DNA from: Isochrysis galbana | Taxonomy: Eukaryota; Haptophyta; Isochrysidales; Isochrysidaceae | Direction of reading: 5' to 3' | NCBI GenBank assembly: GCA_018136815.1 | Contig: CM030938.1 | Coordinates: forward strand, 1,648,202 to 1,712,201 | Length of the DNA: 64,000 nucleotides | Part shown: in pieces, positions 1-9,721 of the stretch | Position numbering within the stretch: the stretch's first letter is position 1 | How the letters are laid out: each line of letters starts with the position of its first letter | Program-made: the position numbers and the translations under genes | The notes under the pieces: generated by a model | Seen by the model: only the letters and a program-made list of their open reading frames with translations | Told to the model about the DNA's origin: nothing | Databases searched by the model: none

Positions 1-746
1 ACATATAGAGGGGTATATTTGCGCACACAGTGTGAGATTCTGGTGCCAAAAGGTGACAATAAGGGCTCGCTCCAGCGGCTATCTCCCCGGGTGCCGGGGA
101 CTTAGCCGCTGCAGCGGCCGCGGAGGCCCGCCGCGCGCCGCTCCCCTCCCCCCCTTCCCCCACTCCTTGCTCTGGCAGCCCAGCTTGCCACCCAGGGGTG
201 TGCTTGCGCGGCCAACACCAAAGGTAAGTCCCCCCCACGCTGCCTGCCGCGATGTGCCCCTTCACGCTCGCCGCGCTCGCCTCCAGGTCGTTCTCGCACT
301 CCCCCCTTCGCAGCGCGCAGACGAGCGCCAGAAGCCAGGTGCGAGCAGCGCGCGCGCAGCGCGAGCCCCCCGCCCGGCCTTGGCCTGGGTGTGCCATACC
401 CAGCACTTGACCCCGCCCCAGCCCACACCCGCCTCGCAGCAAGCTTCCCTGGCTGAAAAGTCAGAGTTGGCGTCTCTCTCGGCAGGCGCGGCCGGTCAGC
501 AGATCGGCTACAGGGCTCGAAGGGGTCGAATTGGGGGGGCAGTGCGCGGGTGTATTCGTAATAGTAGTATATGTGTATGGACTGTCTGTGCGCCGCATGG
601 CGACGCGCAGGCAGTCCATATGTGCGCGTCTAGAGCCTGATTTCTAGTGTTTGTGGCATGTTTGAAAGGGCGCTGGGGGCACCATTCGTAACATAACTTA
701 ATGATATGTTTATGAGAATAAATCTATCTATCGTAGAGTTGTCAAA
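1..746. other. intergenic, no supported gene
   Basis: GC-rich sequence with open frames on both strands, but their translations are arginine-, proline- and alanine-rich and show no recognisable domain. I see no gene here. The only structured element is the hairpin at 576-620, listed separately. Confidence 0.5.
576..620. repeat. imperfect inverted repeat (hairpin)
   Basis: The left arm TATGGACTGTCTGTGCG pairs with a right arm ending GCAGTCCATA around a short loop, giving about 17 paired positions with two mismatches. It could be the end of a transposable element or a transcript hairpin; nothing in the flanks decides. Confidence 0.5.
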
Positions 747-1340
747 TCATTTGTCGGTGAACGACAGAGAACTTACGTTTCCCGGTCGCTGCATTACAGT
801 TGTTTCTCGCCTTGCCCTCACCCTCTCTAGTCCTCCCCCGAGAGAATTCTCCTCTCCCGCCTCGCCTCTCGCCACGATCGGCTCAGTCGCCCTCAAAAGT
901 GCTGCCACATTGGGGAAGTGGGCTGCATGTGTGCCCAAGCTGCGCCCACGCTCGCGCAATCCCTCCAACAGATCATGCACTAAGAGAATCTCTAGACCGT
1001 CACCCTCCAACTGATAGGTGGTTTTGCACAAAACCTCCATGTCCATCGCCAATGCCAATTCCAGTCGTAGTGTTTCTTTCTTCGCGCGATAGATGGTTAG
1101 CATACTTTGGGTAGTAGTCCCTCCCACACCCTCGCTGTCTAGTTGTTCGAGAAAAGTACCGAGAGTGCCGAAGTTGACGGCGAGGTCCTTCATGATCTCC
1201 CATCTAGACCACCATCTGGTTTTGGAGAAGCTCTTCATCGACGAGCCGGTGACTCTTTGCCATATTAGGCGTGGCATGTGCGAATGAGATACCAATGAGA
1301 GCCATGGGGAGAGGAATTCTTCAACGGTTTTTAAATGCAA
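747..1340 (-). pseudogene. transposase-like fragment (possibly hAT)
   Basis: The minus-strand frame has protein-like composition between about 1340 and 747, unlike the low-complexity proline-rich leader above it. It contains a block resembling the 'TRWWSRWE-x(n)-FGTLGTFLEQL' region seen in hAT-type transposases of algae and invertebrates, followed by a leucine-rich helical stretch. The N-terminal half and the catalytic acidic residues are missing, so this is a remnant. The family call rests on my reading of that motif only. It could instead be an exon of an unknown gene. Confidence 0.4.
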
Positions 1341-1734
1341 ATGCTCTCCAGTGTGCTGTAGCGTGTGAGGGGTGAGACGGGACAGTTCAGCGCGTGGGGG
1401 GCGCTTGGGGGCAGGCAGAGAAGGGGGAGAGGGGAGAGGGGCCACTCACCCATGAGGCACGAGACGCCCGGCAACGGGGGGGTGATGTTCAATACCAGGG
1501 GGGGGGGGGGGGGCTCCCCTCTCTCCCAATACCAAGGGGGGGGCTCTCCTCTCTCCCGCTCCACTTCTACCCAAATATGCAGGAAATATGCGAAAATGTG
1601 TCGACATTTGCAGATCTGACAAATCTACCCAAATATGAAATATGCAATTGCATATGCTGCATATTTCTACCTGGGCCTATATATTATCATATAGCAGATA
1701 TCTAGATATTACTATTAATACTGATATTAGGCAA

Positions 1735-1798
1735 GGCTCGGGCACTATTAGTATCTATCTAGATAGTGCTGAGCCACTATTAGTATCTATCTAGATAG
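1735..1798. repeat. AT-rich palindrome with 24-bp direct repeat
   Basis: A stem-loop at 1735-1775 has arms GGCTCGGGCACTAT and ATAGTGCTGAGCC around a core containing the palindrome TATCTAGATA. The core half-unit, beginning CACTATTAGTATC, is repeated directly at 1743 and 1775. The surrounding 1690-1830 region is AT-rich, in contrast to the GC-rich neighbourhood. Confidence 0.6.
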
Positions 1799-1860
1799 CC
1801 GAAGCGCCCTGTTAGCTAATATCTAGATAGCTCAAAATCAAACCTATTCACAGCCTTACC

Positions 1861-2127
1861 CCCCGGTGGTTTTTCCTCGTCGTGAGTCGGCCGACGTAGG
1901 TCGGTTCGCCTTACTGGGTTTTCCCTCATTTTAACTTGTGGGGGGTTAGAATGGGATCCGGGGGTTTGCGAGGGGGAGATGTGGAGGTGGAGGGTTGCAT
2001 ATGTGTATGTATCTGTGGCAGCAACATAGCAACATGCGCCGAGGCGTACGGGCAGGTGCGCAGGTGCGCTGAGGGTTGTCGTGTTAGTACCGGGCTAGTG
2101 AGAGTAGTGTTACTAATGCTCAGTTGT
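1861..2127. repeat. dispersed repeat, copy 1
   Basis: This block runs from CCCCGGTGGTTTTTCC to GCTCAGTTGT. It matches the segment at 5097-5526 throughout, with shared landmarks CGACGTAGGTCGGT, GGGTTTTCCCTCATT, AGGCGTACGGGCA and GTACCGGGCTAGTG. It holds no convincing open frame and looks like a non-coding mobile or satellite-like unit. Confidence 0.7.
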
Positions 2128-2353
2128 ATTATTATTATCATTTATGAACGCTTCTCGTCTGTTGGGAGTTGGGAGGAAGGCGTCGCAGGCGGCCGAGCAA
2201 GAGCACTCGGTCTCTGGTCTCTGGCTGTCTTGCTGTTGCTGTATGCGTATGGGGTGACTACTAGTGTGAGGTGTCAACATGATGTCAATCCCTTCTCCTA
2301 GCTGTACCTCTAAACCAGCAGCGCGCAGCATACAGCATACATCATAGCTCTAG

Positions 2354-2422
2354 TCATAGTAGGAGTACTTTAGTACGTACTTTCTCTAAGCTCTGCTGGT
2401 CATAGTAGGAGTACTTTAGTAC
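2354..2422. promoter_or_regulatory. 24-bp direct repeat upstream of WW-RRM gene
   Basis: A GTCATAGTAGGAGTACTTT-containing 24-mer occurs at 2354-2377 and again at 2399-2422, about 235 bp before the WW-RRM start codon. The inner GTACTTTAG motif recurs in the 51.6 kb intergenic region. A regulatory role is inference. Confidence 0.35.
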
Positions 2423-2655
2423 TTTGTCTATTAGGGCTAGAGTAATGGTTTCGACGTTCTCCCTGTAATGGTGAGGGGAGGGAGAGGGGGAGAGGGGAGA
2501 GGGGTTGTGTGTGGGGAGGAAGGGCAGGGGGAGCGAGCGCGCCCGGCGTGGCGAGGTAGCTCTCCGAATCCGCGGCTCGCGAGGGAGATTGCAAGGAGGC
2601 TGCCAGCCGGACGCACGCGGCACGCGGGGCGACGGCTGTCACGGGCTCGACAAGC

Positions 2656-3562
2656 ATGAACGGCGATGGCGTCGCGCCGGAGGAGGCGCAGCTCGCCAGC
2701 GAGATAGCTTGGCTCAAGCAGCAGATCCCGAGCCTCACCAGCTCGCTCTCGCAGCTGCAGCAGCAACATGCCGCCCTCACTGCGCAGGCTACACAGCAGA
2801 CGGCCGGCGCGTATATGGGTGGAGGAGGCCAGCCCGACGGTGCGGCGGGCACGCCGACCAGAAGCGCCTCCACCTCGCACTCCTCCGCTTGGACAGAGCA
2901 GATGCACCCGGAGAATGGGCATGTCTATTACTGGAACTCTGTCACCGGCGAATCCACCTACACTCGTCCCGCCGATTATCAACCAGCGGAAGGCGGCACT
3001 GGCACGGCGGTTGGATTGCCGCAGGTGCGGGCGCCGCTTGCGCAGCGCTCACTCTCCAGTGTGCCTCACGCTTCCCATCTTCCATCGTTACTCAGACAAA
3101 GGGCCCGCCTGGTGCCAACCTTTTTGTGGTGCGCAAGATGCGGCGCGGTGAGTACGACACCTTTAATTCTGAGGATCTCCGCCGCGAGTTTTCACGTTAC
3201 GGAACCGTCACACGCGCAGAGATTACGATAGATAAGGACACAGGGTGGAGTAAGGGCTTCGGCTTTGTGAGTTTTGACTCAGTTGAAGCAGCTGACGCTG
3301 CGCTTGCAGCGATTCATGGTTCGTGGATGGACGGGTGCGCAGCACACGCTTTGTAATGCTTACCTGCGATGTCGGTGTTTCAAGAAGCTTGACGCCAGTC
3401 GCTGTTGGCCATCGGCCGCCAACGCCAGTTGAGTCCACCTCAACCTTTGTGCGTAGGCGTGAGATGAAAGTGGAGAAGACAAAGGAGGACCATTCCGGCG
3501 GGCAACCCGCAGGCGGAACAGCATTCATGGCTGGATATGGATATGACCCGACCAGTTATTAG
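2656..3562 (+). CDS. WW and RRM domain RNA-binding protein (CELF/FCA-like)
   Basis: Three exons, 2656-3024, 3096-3334 and 3457-3562, give 237 residues with all phases closing. Both introns (71 and 122 nt) use GTGCG donors and AG acceptors. Order: an N-terminal helical region rich in Gln and Leu (about residues 8-48), a WW domain (about 75-110), then one RRM (about 125-210) with RNP2-like LFVV and a clear RNP1, KGFGFVSF. The GANLFV entry into the RRM and the basic tail after it resemble the third RRM of CELF proteins and plant FCA. In the WW domain the second signature Trp is Tyr (STYTRP), which may alter proline-ligand binding. Likely a nuclear or cytoplasmic mRNA-processing factor. Specific targets cannot be inferred. 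Confidence 0.85.
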
Positions 3563-4040
3563 GCGCTGACCAACATGGCACGGCGCTTCACCATGAATCA
3601 ATGTAGCGTGAAACGTGAAAGGAGTAATTACACAAGGCAGTTGATCTGCCCGTGTGCTAAGAGCAGGAAATTGCTTCCCTTGCACTGGTGTCGCCGAGCA
3701 GTCATACTGCCATCTCAAGAAGCGGGTGATGGCTGCGAATATAGCCAGCATAGTGTACGGCGCGTAGTACCAGCGAGTCATCGGAGCAATTGTCCGGTGT
3801 CGTGCGGTTGCAGTGCATAGCCTTTGGCCTTTGGTATGGCGGTTACGCGCGATGGGCTATGATTTTGTGGTGAGGGTTAGCGAGGGTAGAATGGCATCGC
3901 CATGGAACCATCGCGGTGACCAGGGCGGCCGATATGAGGGAGAGCGACGCCATCGCTCGCGCTCTCTTCGCCACAAGACCGGATAAGATTCTTCTTACAA
4001 TCTACAATCTCTCACAGCCCACGCTATCGAACGCACGCAC
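3563..4040. other. intergenic, nothing recognised
   Basis: Downstream of the WW-RRM gene I see no domain-bearing frame, no RNA gene and no repeat. Confidence 0.5.
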
Positions 4041-4665
4041 TCACAGTAGTACGTAGAACACTAGCGCACATAGAGCAGGTGTGCGCGTACGGAGAGGGGG
4101 AGGAGGGAGGAGGAAGAAGAGAGAGAAAAGAAGAGAGGAGGCCCGTCGCCTCTCCTCACGTGAAGAGAAGCTCTGCCGAACTTGGCAAGTAAAGAAATGA
4201 CAGAAAAGGACGGGAACGGGCGGAGGGCGGAGGAGCCATCTCCATCTGTAACACCCCCTCCTTAACGGAGTATGGGGTACGACATTTACAGACAATCATA
4301 CAACCGTCGGTCCGCAGACATCTTGGATTGTCACATGCCTTCCAAGGCACAGGAGGAGAAAGAATCTAAATGTCGAGCAGGCGATGAAATTGGTCGGCGC
4401 GGATATGATTTCGTGTTCGTATGGATGTGGATGTCCGCCATCATATTGTTGGCCCGCTTGCGTGTTTCAGTGTAAGGACTTGCTTAGCAGTCATGTCACG
4501 TTGGAAAGCCCCGGCGCGAAGAATGTATTTTGTTTTCTCGAATGCAACAGGATCGAAAGCCATGTCAACGGCGGATTTGGAGTTGGAGTCGGTATAGACA
4601 ATGGAGTGCTCATTATGCTTGACGCCCAAGTCGGTAAGTAGTAGTGGAGCACACGCGCAAGCGGC
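4040..4665 (-). mobile_element. Ty1/copia retrotransposon 3' fragment
   Basis: Minus-strand frame from about 4665 to 4441 reads like the end of a copia RNase H domain: 'YTDSNSKSAVDMAFDPVAFEKTK' style spacing of Asp, Ser and Lys, then an arginine-containing helix and a stop. About 175 bp further on is a purine tract (minus strand AAGGAGGGGG, 4254-4264) immediately followed by TGTTACAG at 4253, the expected polypurine tract and start of a 3' LTR. The far LTR end is not clear; I place it near 4040. All upstream pol and gag sequence is missing, so this is a dead 5'-truncated copy. Confidence 0.65.
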
Positions 4666-5096
4666 ATTAATTGGGTATAAACAAACAAGTTATAGTTATG
4701 CGTTATGGTTATGCGTTATGCCCACAGAACTAAGTTTATACTTAGCTCGCCCATGGGGGGGCACGAGCCCCCCCCCTCTCCACTCCTCCCCCGCCATGGG
4801 GACCCCGAACCCAGAACCGGGCCCTTAGTAGCGCACCAGGGCCGCACCCCCAACACCGACACCAAAGACAAAGGAATGAGGGGGGGAAGGCGAGGGGGCG
4901 GAGGGAAGGGAGATAAGGGCGTTGGCGGTAGTGCAGCGGCAAGAGAATGCGCTGTCTAGTAGTAGGTGTGTAGCCCAGAACCTTCAGATCTTTTTTTTTT
5001 CGAGGACTCGAGGACTCGAGGACTGCTCGCGGCGGAGCTGTTAAGGGCCGTTCTTCTTCAGGACGAGAGGTTCCCCGTTCCCCCCCCCCTCCCCCC
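4666..5096. repeat. non-coding repeat-like DNA
   Basis: The stretch 4830-4950 resembles 38690-38815 on the same strand (shared features: CCAAAAC/CCAACACC, AAAGACAAAGGAATGAGGG versus AAAGAAAAAGGAACGAGGG, then GGCG-rich DNA). This points to a dispersed element. No gene is visible. Confidence 0.45.
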
Positions 5097-5174
5097 CCCG
5101 GTGCTTTTTCCCGGAGCCCGGAGAGTCGCCCGACGTAGGTCGGTCCGCCTCAATGGGTTTTCCCTCATTGAAGC
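5097..5174. repeat. dispersed repeat, copy 2 (left part)
   Basis: Matches 1861-1936, including CGACGTAGGTCGGT and GGGTTTTCCCTCATT. It leads directly into the tandem array at 5175-5526. Confidence 0.65.
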
Positions 5175-5526
5175 TTGTGGGGAGTTATAATTATAATGGG
5201 AGCCGGGGGTTTGCGAGGGGGGAGATTCGAAGGGGTGCATATGCGGCATGTGTCTAGTGACGCACGCACATCAAGGCGTACGGGCAAGTGCGTTAAGGGG
5301 TGTCGTGATAGTACCGGGCTAGTGGGAGTAGTGGTACTAACGCTCAGTTGTTTTGTGGGGAGTTATAATGGGAGCCGGGGGTTTGCAAGGGGGGAGGCAT
5401 TCGAAGGGTGCATATGCGGCATGTGTCTAGTGACGCACGCACATCAAGGCGTACGGGCAAGTGCGCTAAGGGGTGTCGTGATAGTACCGGGCTAGTGGGA
5501 GTAGTGGTACTAACGCTCAGTTGTTC
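5175..5526. repeat. tandem repeat, two units of about 175 bp
   Basis: Unit 1 (5175-5352) and unit 2 (5353-5526) both start TTGTGGGGAGTTATAAT and end near ACTAACGCTCAGTTGTT. They are almost identical to each other and diverged from the single copy at 1937-2127, so the duplication is recent. Confidence 0.85.
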
Positions 5527-5891
5527 TACGATAAATAGCAGCACATGGCATCTTCTAAGGTTTATATCAAGGTTTCTCTTCCCACCACACGTGCGGCACG
5601 CGGAGTGCCCGCGGGTTGCGGTGGCTTTGGTATGAAAATTTGGGAACGAATACACCACAATACAGTCAGAAGTTACCCAGTGGCGGTAACAGGTCAGACA
5701 ACAAGCTGTCTCCACAGTGAGGTGCAACCACTGGCGAACCAGGGCACTGCTCAACGGCATCGGTCGCTGCCTTCTGAGATGAATGCGTTGCTACCTGCAT
5801 GCTGCATGTGGATCTTACGTCCGGGAAGGCATGGATGTTCCTCAGTATGCGGGCGACTGCGCAGGGCGGCCCATGCACAAGCCGCCCATTC

Positions 5892-5931
<40 letters not shown>

Positions 5932-6301
5932 CCCCCCCCTCCCCCCCGCACTCTCTAGTGGTCTCTCTCACTCTTTGCCTCTATCTCTAGCTCATCGCCT
6001 AGCCCCAACTGCACGTACGCACTCGCGCCGTTGCTTGTCCCGGGCTACAGAGGCCTGCGGGTCCACATGTGGTGCAAGGTCTCCTCCTAGTTCGTGCTAC
6101 GAGTGCTGATGGAGAATGCCAGACAATACGGTCGTGCGCCAATGGCCCCTCAAGCGCCCCGAGCAAGGCAGCCGTGCATCGTATATCGAGCACGGCACAG
6201 GGCAGAACTCGGCGCTCTGCCTGTGTGGGTGTGCTCGTGCCTATGGACAAATGCACGGTCAGCTCGGTGGTCTACCGCGAGGGGGGCAAGCGCCCAATCG
6301 C
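5527..6301. other. intergenic with CT microsatellite
   Basis: No gene recognised. A (CT)n run occupies about 5900-5930 and is followed by poly-C. Confidence 0.6.
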
Positions 6302-6964
6302 TCATTCGTCCCAGCGGCAGTAGAGCGCCGGGCAGCCGTGTCCAAGCCTCCGCAGCCACTCCAAGTGGCGCTGCCGGCAGTGCTTGCGCACGGCGTCGGT
6401 CGAGGCGTAGCCCTTGCCGCACCGCGGGAAACGGCAGTAGAAGCGAATACTCGGATCCGACTTCGTGATGCCACCGTGCAGCAGCCCATGTGACGGCGCG
6501 CGCGCGGCAGTATAGGCGGAGTCGCTGCCTGCCCGCGAGAAGTCCATCCGGATGCCAGGTGAAGGTTCACGCTGCAGCGACAGGAGGGCCTGGATCGCAC
6601 TGTGCGCCTCGGCCTCGGCGTCCACGTTGAATTTGTATCCAGAGCCGGTGGTCGCGGTAGTTGGCGTCGGCGGCATGCGCGCACTCGCCGGAAACTGCTC
6701 ATCTGCCCATGAGTCTGCTGTCGAGTCCCCCCCCTCGCTCGGCGTGGCCTCTGCGCCTGGACACTCGTCCGCACGGTCGGGCAGCGAGTCGGAGGAGGAG
6801 AGGCGCTCGTTGGCGTAGAGCGGTCTGACGCTGAGGCATGACTCGGCCAAGCTCTCCTTCTTCAGCTGGTGAGGCAGGGAGAGGGCGGTGGGCTCGGCCA
6901 TCTGCGCCTCCTTAATGAAGGGCATCAGAGGGCTCCGCTGGTTCTCGATGATGGCAGGCGACAT
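6302..6964 (-). CDS. C2H2 zinc-finger protein
   Basis: 220 residues starting at the first ATG in the frame (6964). The frame remains open upstream to about 7144 without another ATG. Residues 1-170 are mostly disordered, rich in Ser, Pro and acidic residues. A single zinc finger lies near the C-terminus: Cys177-x4-Cys182-x12-His195-x4-His200 in a 'FYCRFPRCGKGYAS...HCRQRH' layout, followed by a basic Trp-containing helix and two more cysteines (GCPALYC). A single finger with a basic extension suggests DNA or RNA binding, probably transcriptional regulation. An upstream exon is possible because the minus strand reads like an acceptor (CCCAG) near 7010. Confidence 0.75.
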   Translation of the reverse strand: MSPAIIENQRSPLMPFIKEAQMAEPTALSLPHQLKKESLAESCLSVRPLYANERLSSSDSLPDRADECPGAEATPSEGGDSTADSWADEQFPASARMPPTPTTATTGSGYKFNVDAEAEAHSAIQALLSLQREPSPGIRMDFSRAGSDSAYTAARAPSHGLLHGGITKSDPSIRFYCRFPRCGKGYASTDAVRKHCRQRHLEWLRRLGHGCPALYCRWDE

Positions 6965-8008
6965 GAGGTGGATGAGGAGGTTCAGAAAGGTGTGTCTGGG
7001 CTCGGAGCGTCTGGCGCGCGGCGGGCAAGAGATCGGGTGGAGGCGGCGGTGAGGCGGAGAGAGCTGATGGAGAGTGGCGGACTGTAGCGGTGGCTCTGCG
7101 GCTGGGCTCCCACCCCTTCCCCCTTTTTTTCCCTCGCGGAGCAAGGGAGCGGGCGGATCTCGATTCCATGCGGCTCCACGGTGGACTCTTTTACGCTACG
7201 ACGGCGAGTTTCTTCTTGGTCCTGGGGGGCGGATCCGGGGCGGCAGGGGGACCTCTCTCCCCCTCTCTCCCTCTCTCTCTTTTCTCCCTCCCTTTGAGTC
7301 TCTCTCTCTCTCTTCTCCCCCTCTCCCCCCCCCCCCCCTCTCCCCTTCTTCCCCTCCCCCTCCCCCCCCCAAAGCGGCTCACGTGTTTTCTCTCTCCCTC
7401 TGCGCGCGGGGGGGGGAGGAGAAGGGAAAGGGGGGGGGGGGGAAGAGAGAGGGGGGAACGGGCGGCGGGCCGCGAACGCGCCACCCGTTTCTCCCTCCTC
7501 GCCCCCCCCCCTCAAACCCTCCCCCTCCCACTCTTTCTTTCTTCCTCTCCCTCGCTCTCTTCTCTAATCCAGCCGGCCGTCCAGTGGAGATTCCGCCCAG
7601 TCCAGTCCGGCTGCTGGCGAGTCTCTCTCTCTCTCTCTCTCTCTCTGCGGAGGAGAGGAGGGAAAAAGGAGGGAAGGGAGGGAAAGTGAGTTGGCGCGCG
7701 CGGGGGGGGGAGGGGGGCGCGCGGGGGGGGGGGGGAAGGGGGGGGAAGGGGGAGGGGGAGGGGCGCGGGGGGGGAGAGGGGGGGGGGGGGGGGGGAATCG
7801 CGGATGCGGGCTGGATCCAGGGGGAGGGGACCGTTCGCCCAAGATGCGTGCGGGGGGGGGGGGGGGGGGGGGGGGGAGGGCGGGCGGGGCGGGCGGGGGG
7901 AAGAAAGGAGAGGGCCGAGACCGGGCCGCGTTTTGTTTTCTCCTCCCGTCGGTCCACGCGACCCGTCCGTCGGCGGCGGGACCCCCCCCCTTCCCCCCCC
8001 CTCAGGGG

Positions 8009-8042
<34 letters not shown>

Positions 8043-8520
8043 CGTCTCTCTCTCTCTCCCCCTCTCTCTCTCTCTCTTCTCTCTCTCCCTCCCTCCCTCC
8101 CTCTCTCTTCTCTTCTCTCTCCCTGCCCCTCCCCCCTCTCTCTCCCCCCCACGTGTTGGCAAGGAATCTCTCACACCGCACCACGTGACTCGGCTGCGGC
8201 CGGCCAAACGGCGCCTCGCAAAGCCAGCCTCTCTCCCTCCCTTCGAGACGCCGCTGGAGATCGCCCCCTTCCCGCCCCCCCCCCCCCCCCGCCCCCTCCC
8301 CCCCCCCCCCCCCCCCGCCTCCCTCGCCGCATCTGTCCCGCATCCTCCCCCCTCGCCGCATCTCCACCGACGTCTCGCGCGCATCCAGACGGCTCGATCT
8401 CACTCGGCACGTGGAAAGGGGGGAGGCGCGCACGGGCGCACGAAGGACCGCGACATGGGATCGTGTCAGCGAGATTCCAATGAGGCGACAAATGCGGCTG
8501 CTTCGAATTGGGTGCGGTGA
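6965..8520. repeat. extended homopurine/homopyrimidine region
   Basis: From about 7250 to 8330 the plus strand alternates between C/T-only and G-rich tracts: CT microsatellites (about 7265-7320, 7620-7650, 8005-8120), poly-C (about 8270-8315) and poly-G runs up to about 27 nt (about 7849-7875). Long open frames on both strands here are Ser/Leu/Pro or Arg/Glu/Gly only and are artefacts of composition. The region lies 5' of the zinc-finger gene and may contain its promoter. Confidence 0.8.
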
Positions 8521-9465
8521 ACTGGCCTTTCCTGGTTCCTTGTACGGTACTCTATAAAGTGCTGCACTGCAGCACTGCAGCACTTTTCTAGATCTCTTGT
8601 CTCTCGGTACCTATCTGAGACGAGGCCAATAATCCAGATATGTACGTTGGAAATACGTAAATACAGTCTGCATATTGATATAAATAGCATGTAACGAGCC
8701 TCGGCCTCGGCCGGAGATCATGAACCATAAACCCCAGCCGCCAGCCGAAGACCATACATAACAGCCTACATTGTACAGTCAACGTTTTATTTTAGAGCAG
8801 TCAAATAGCTATTTTAACTTATCAGGATTGCATTCAGCATTCATCGTCACGAGTCTCACGAGTCACGAGATTCTTGATTCTTGATGTGTTGGGTGTAGGG
8901 CGGTCAAACTTTTGATGATTGATGAAGAGTAGATTCAATCTATAGATTCAGGGCTATGTCTATGTCGCATTCGCGAATCGACGCTCGTTAGGCTTCTCTC
9001 TTCTCTCTTCTCCTCGTCGTTCGGCATTATGGTAGTTATTTATCCGTTATCCGTTATGGTGCGATTCCCGTTCCAGACGAGATCGCTAGGCTGGGGTCAG
9101 GATTTCGTTTTCAACTCGCCCAAATTTCGTGAGATTTCGAGCCCACACCCCCAAATTTCGATGAAATTTCGAGATTTCGCGTGGCGACACTAGATTTTTA
9201 ATAGGCTCACGCGCGTTTCGCGGCGCACCCGCTAGCTGCTAGCTGGTCCACGCACCACGCATCCTCCGCCCTGAGACCCGATATCTATCTATCCATTGCT
9301 ATCTATAGATAGTCTATAGTATTCTATAACCAGCCTACAACCCGTACCAAAGAGAATCATAAGCATAAGATAATGATCAATATAATGCTTTAGCTTTAGA
9401 CTTTAGACCCTACTCACTCACTCACTCATTCACTCGCGCTTGTTGTAACGTAACATCAAGAACCA
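8521..9465. other. AT-richer intergenic DNA with short palindromes
   Basis: No gene recognised. It contains the hairpin at 8556-8586 and a cluster of AAATTTCG/GATTTCG motifs at 9117-9180, including the palindrome AAATTTCGATGAAATTT. Confidence 0.5.
8556..8586. repeat. CTGCA-rich hairpin
   Basis: AAAGTGCTGCA pairs with TGCAGCACTTT around a CTGCAG-containing core; a TATAAA lies just before it at 8552. Function unknown. Confidence 0.5.
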
Positions 9466-9721
9466 AACTATTGTTATAGTTTTAGCGATGGAGCGCGCGC
9501 CGACCGCTCCCACCTCCCAGCCCCCCGCCGTCACGACGCCCCAACGGGGCCGCCCCAAACCGCCGGAGCCCAAGCGCCCACAGGCCGCCCCGCCGCCTGA
9601 CAACGACGTCGACATGACGGCACCACCCTCGCCTCCCAAGTTGCCACAGAACCAGGGAACAGGCATGCCCCAAGGGTGCCCGCTATCGCCCCTAGCTTTT
9701 CTCTACGCCCGCACGGCGTAG
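9466..9721 (+). mobile_element. internally deleted non-LTR-type retroelement copy
   Basis: A short palindrome (AACTAT-TGTT-ATAGTT, 9466-9481) precedes an ATG at 9488 that opens a 77-residue frame beginning MERAP. The first part is Pro- and Arg-rich. Near its end the frame reads 'GMPQGCPLSPLAF', the conserved QG-x-x-LSP motif of reverse transcriptases. An ORF start therefore sits directly beside a mid-RT motif, implying a large internal deletion or a chimera of two insertions. The frame stops at TAG 9719-9721, inside a palindrome shared with the opposing copy. Confidence 0.55.

Noticed and set aside
32-640. Plus-strand ORF of 202 codons at the left edge
   Set aside because: Arg/Ala/Pro composition typical of GC-rich noncoding DNA, with an equally open antisense frame.
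4920-4985. tRNA-like stretch (GGCGGTAGTGCAGCGGCAAGAG...)
   Set aside because: D-arm-like wording but no pairing acceptor stem, no anticodon arm and no GTTCGANTC box; part of a dispersed repeat.
7074-8520. Very long overlapping open frames on both strands
   Set aside because: They encode only Ser/Leu/Pro or Arg/Glu/Gly because the DNA is GA/CT and poly-G/poly-C; no stop codons can arise in such sequence.
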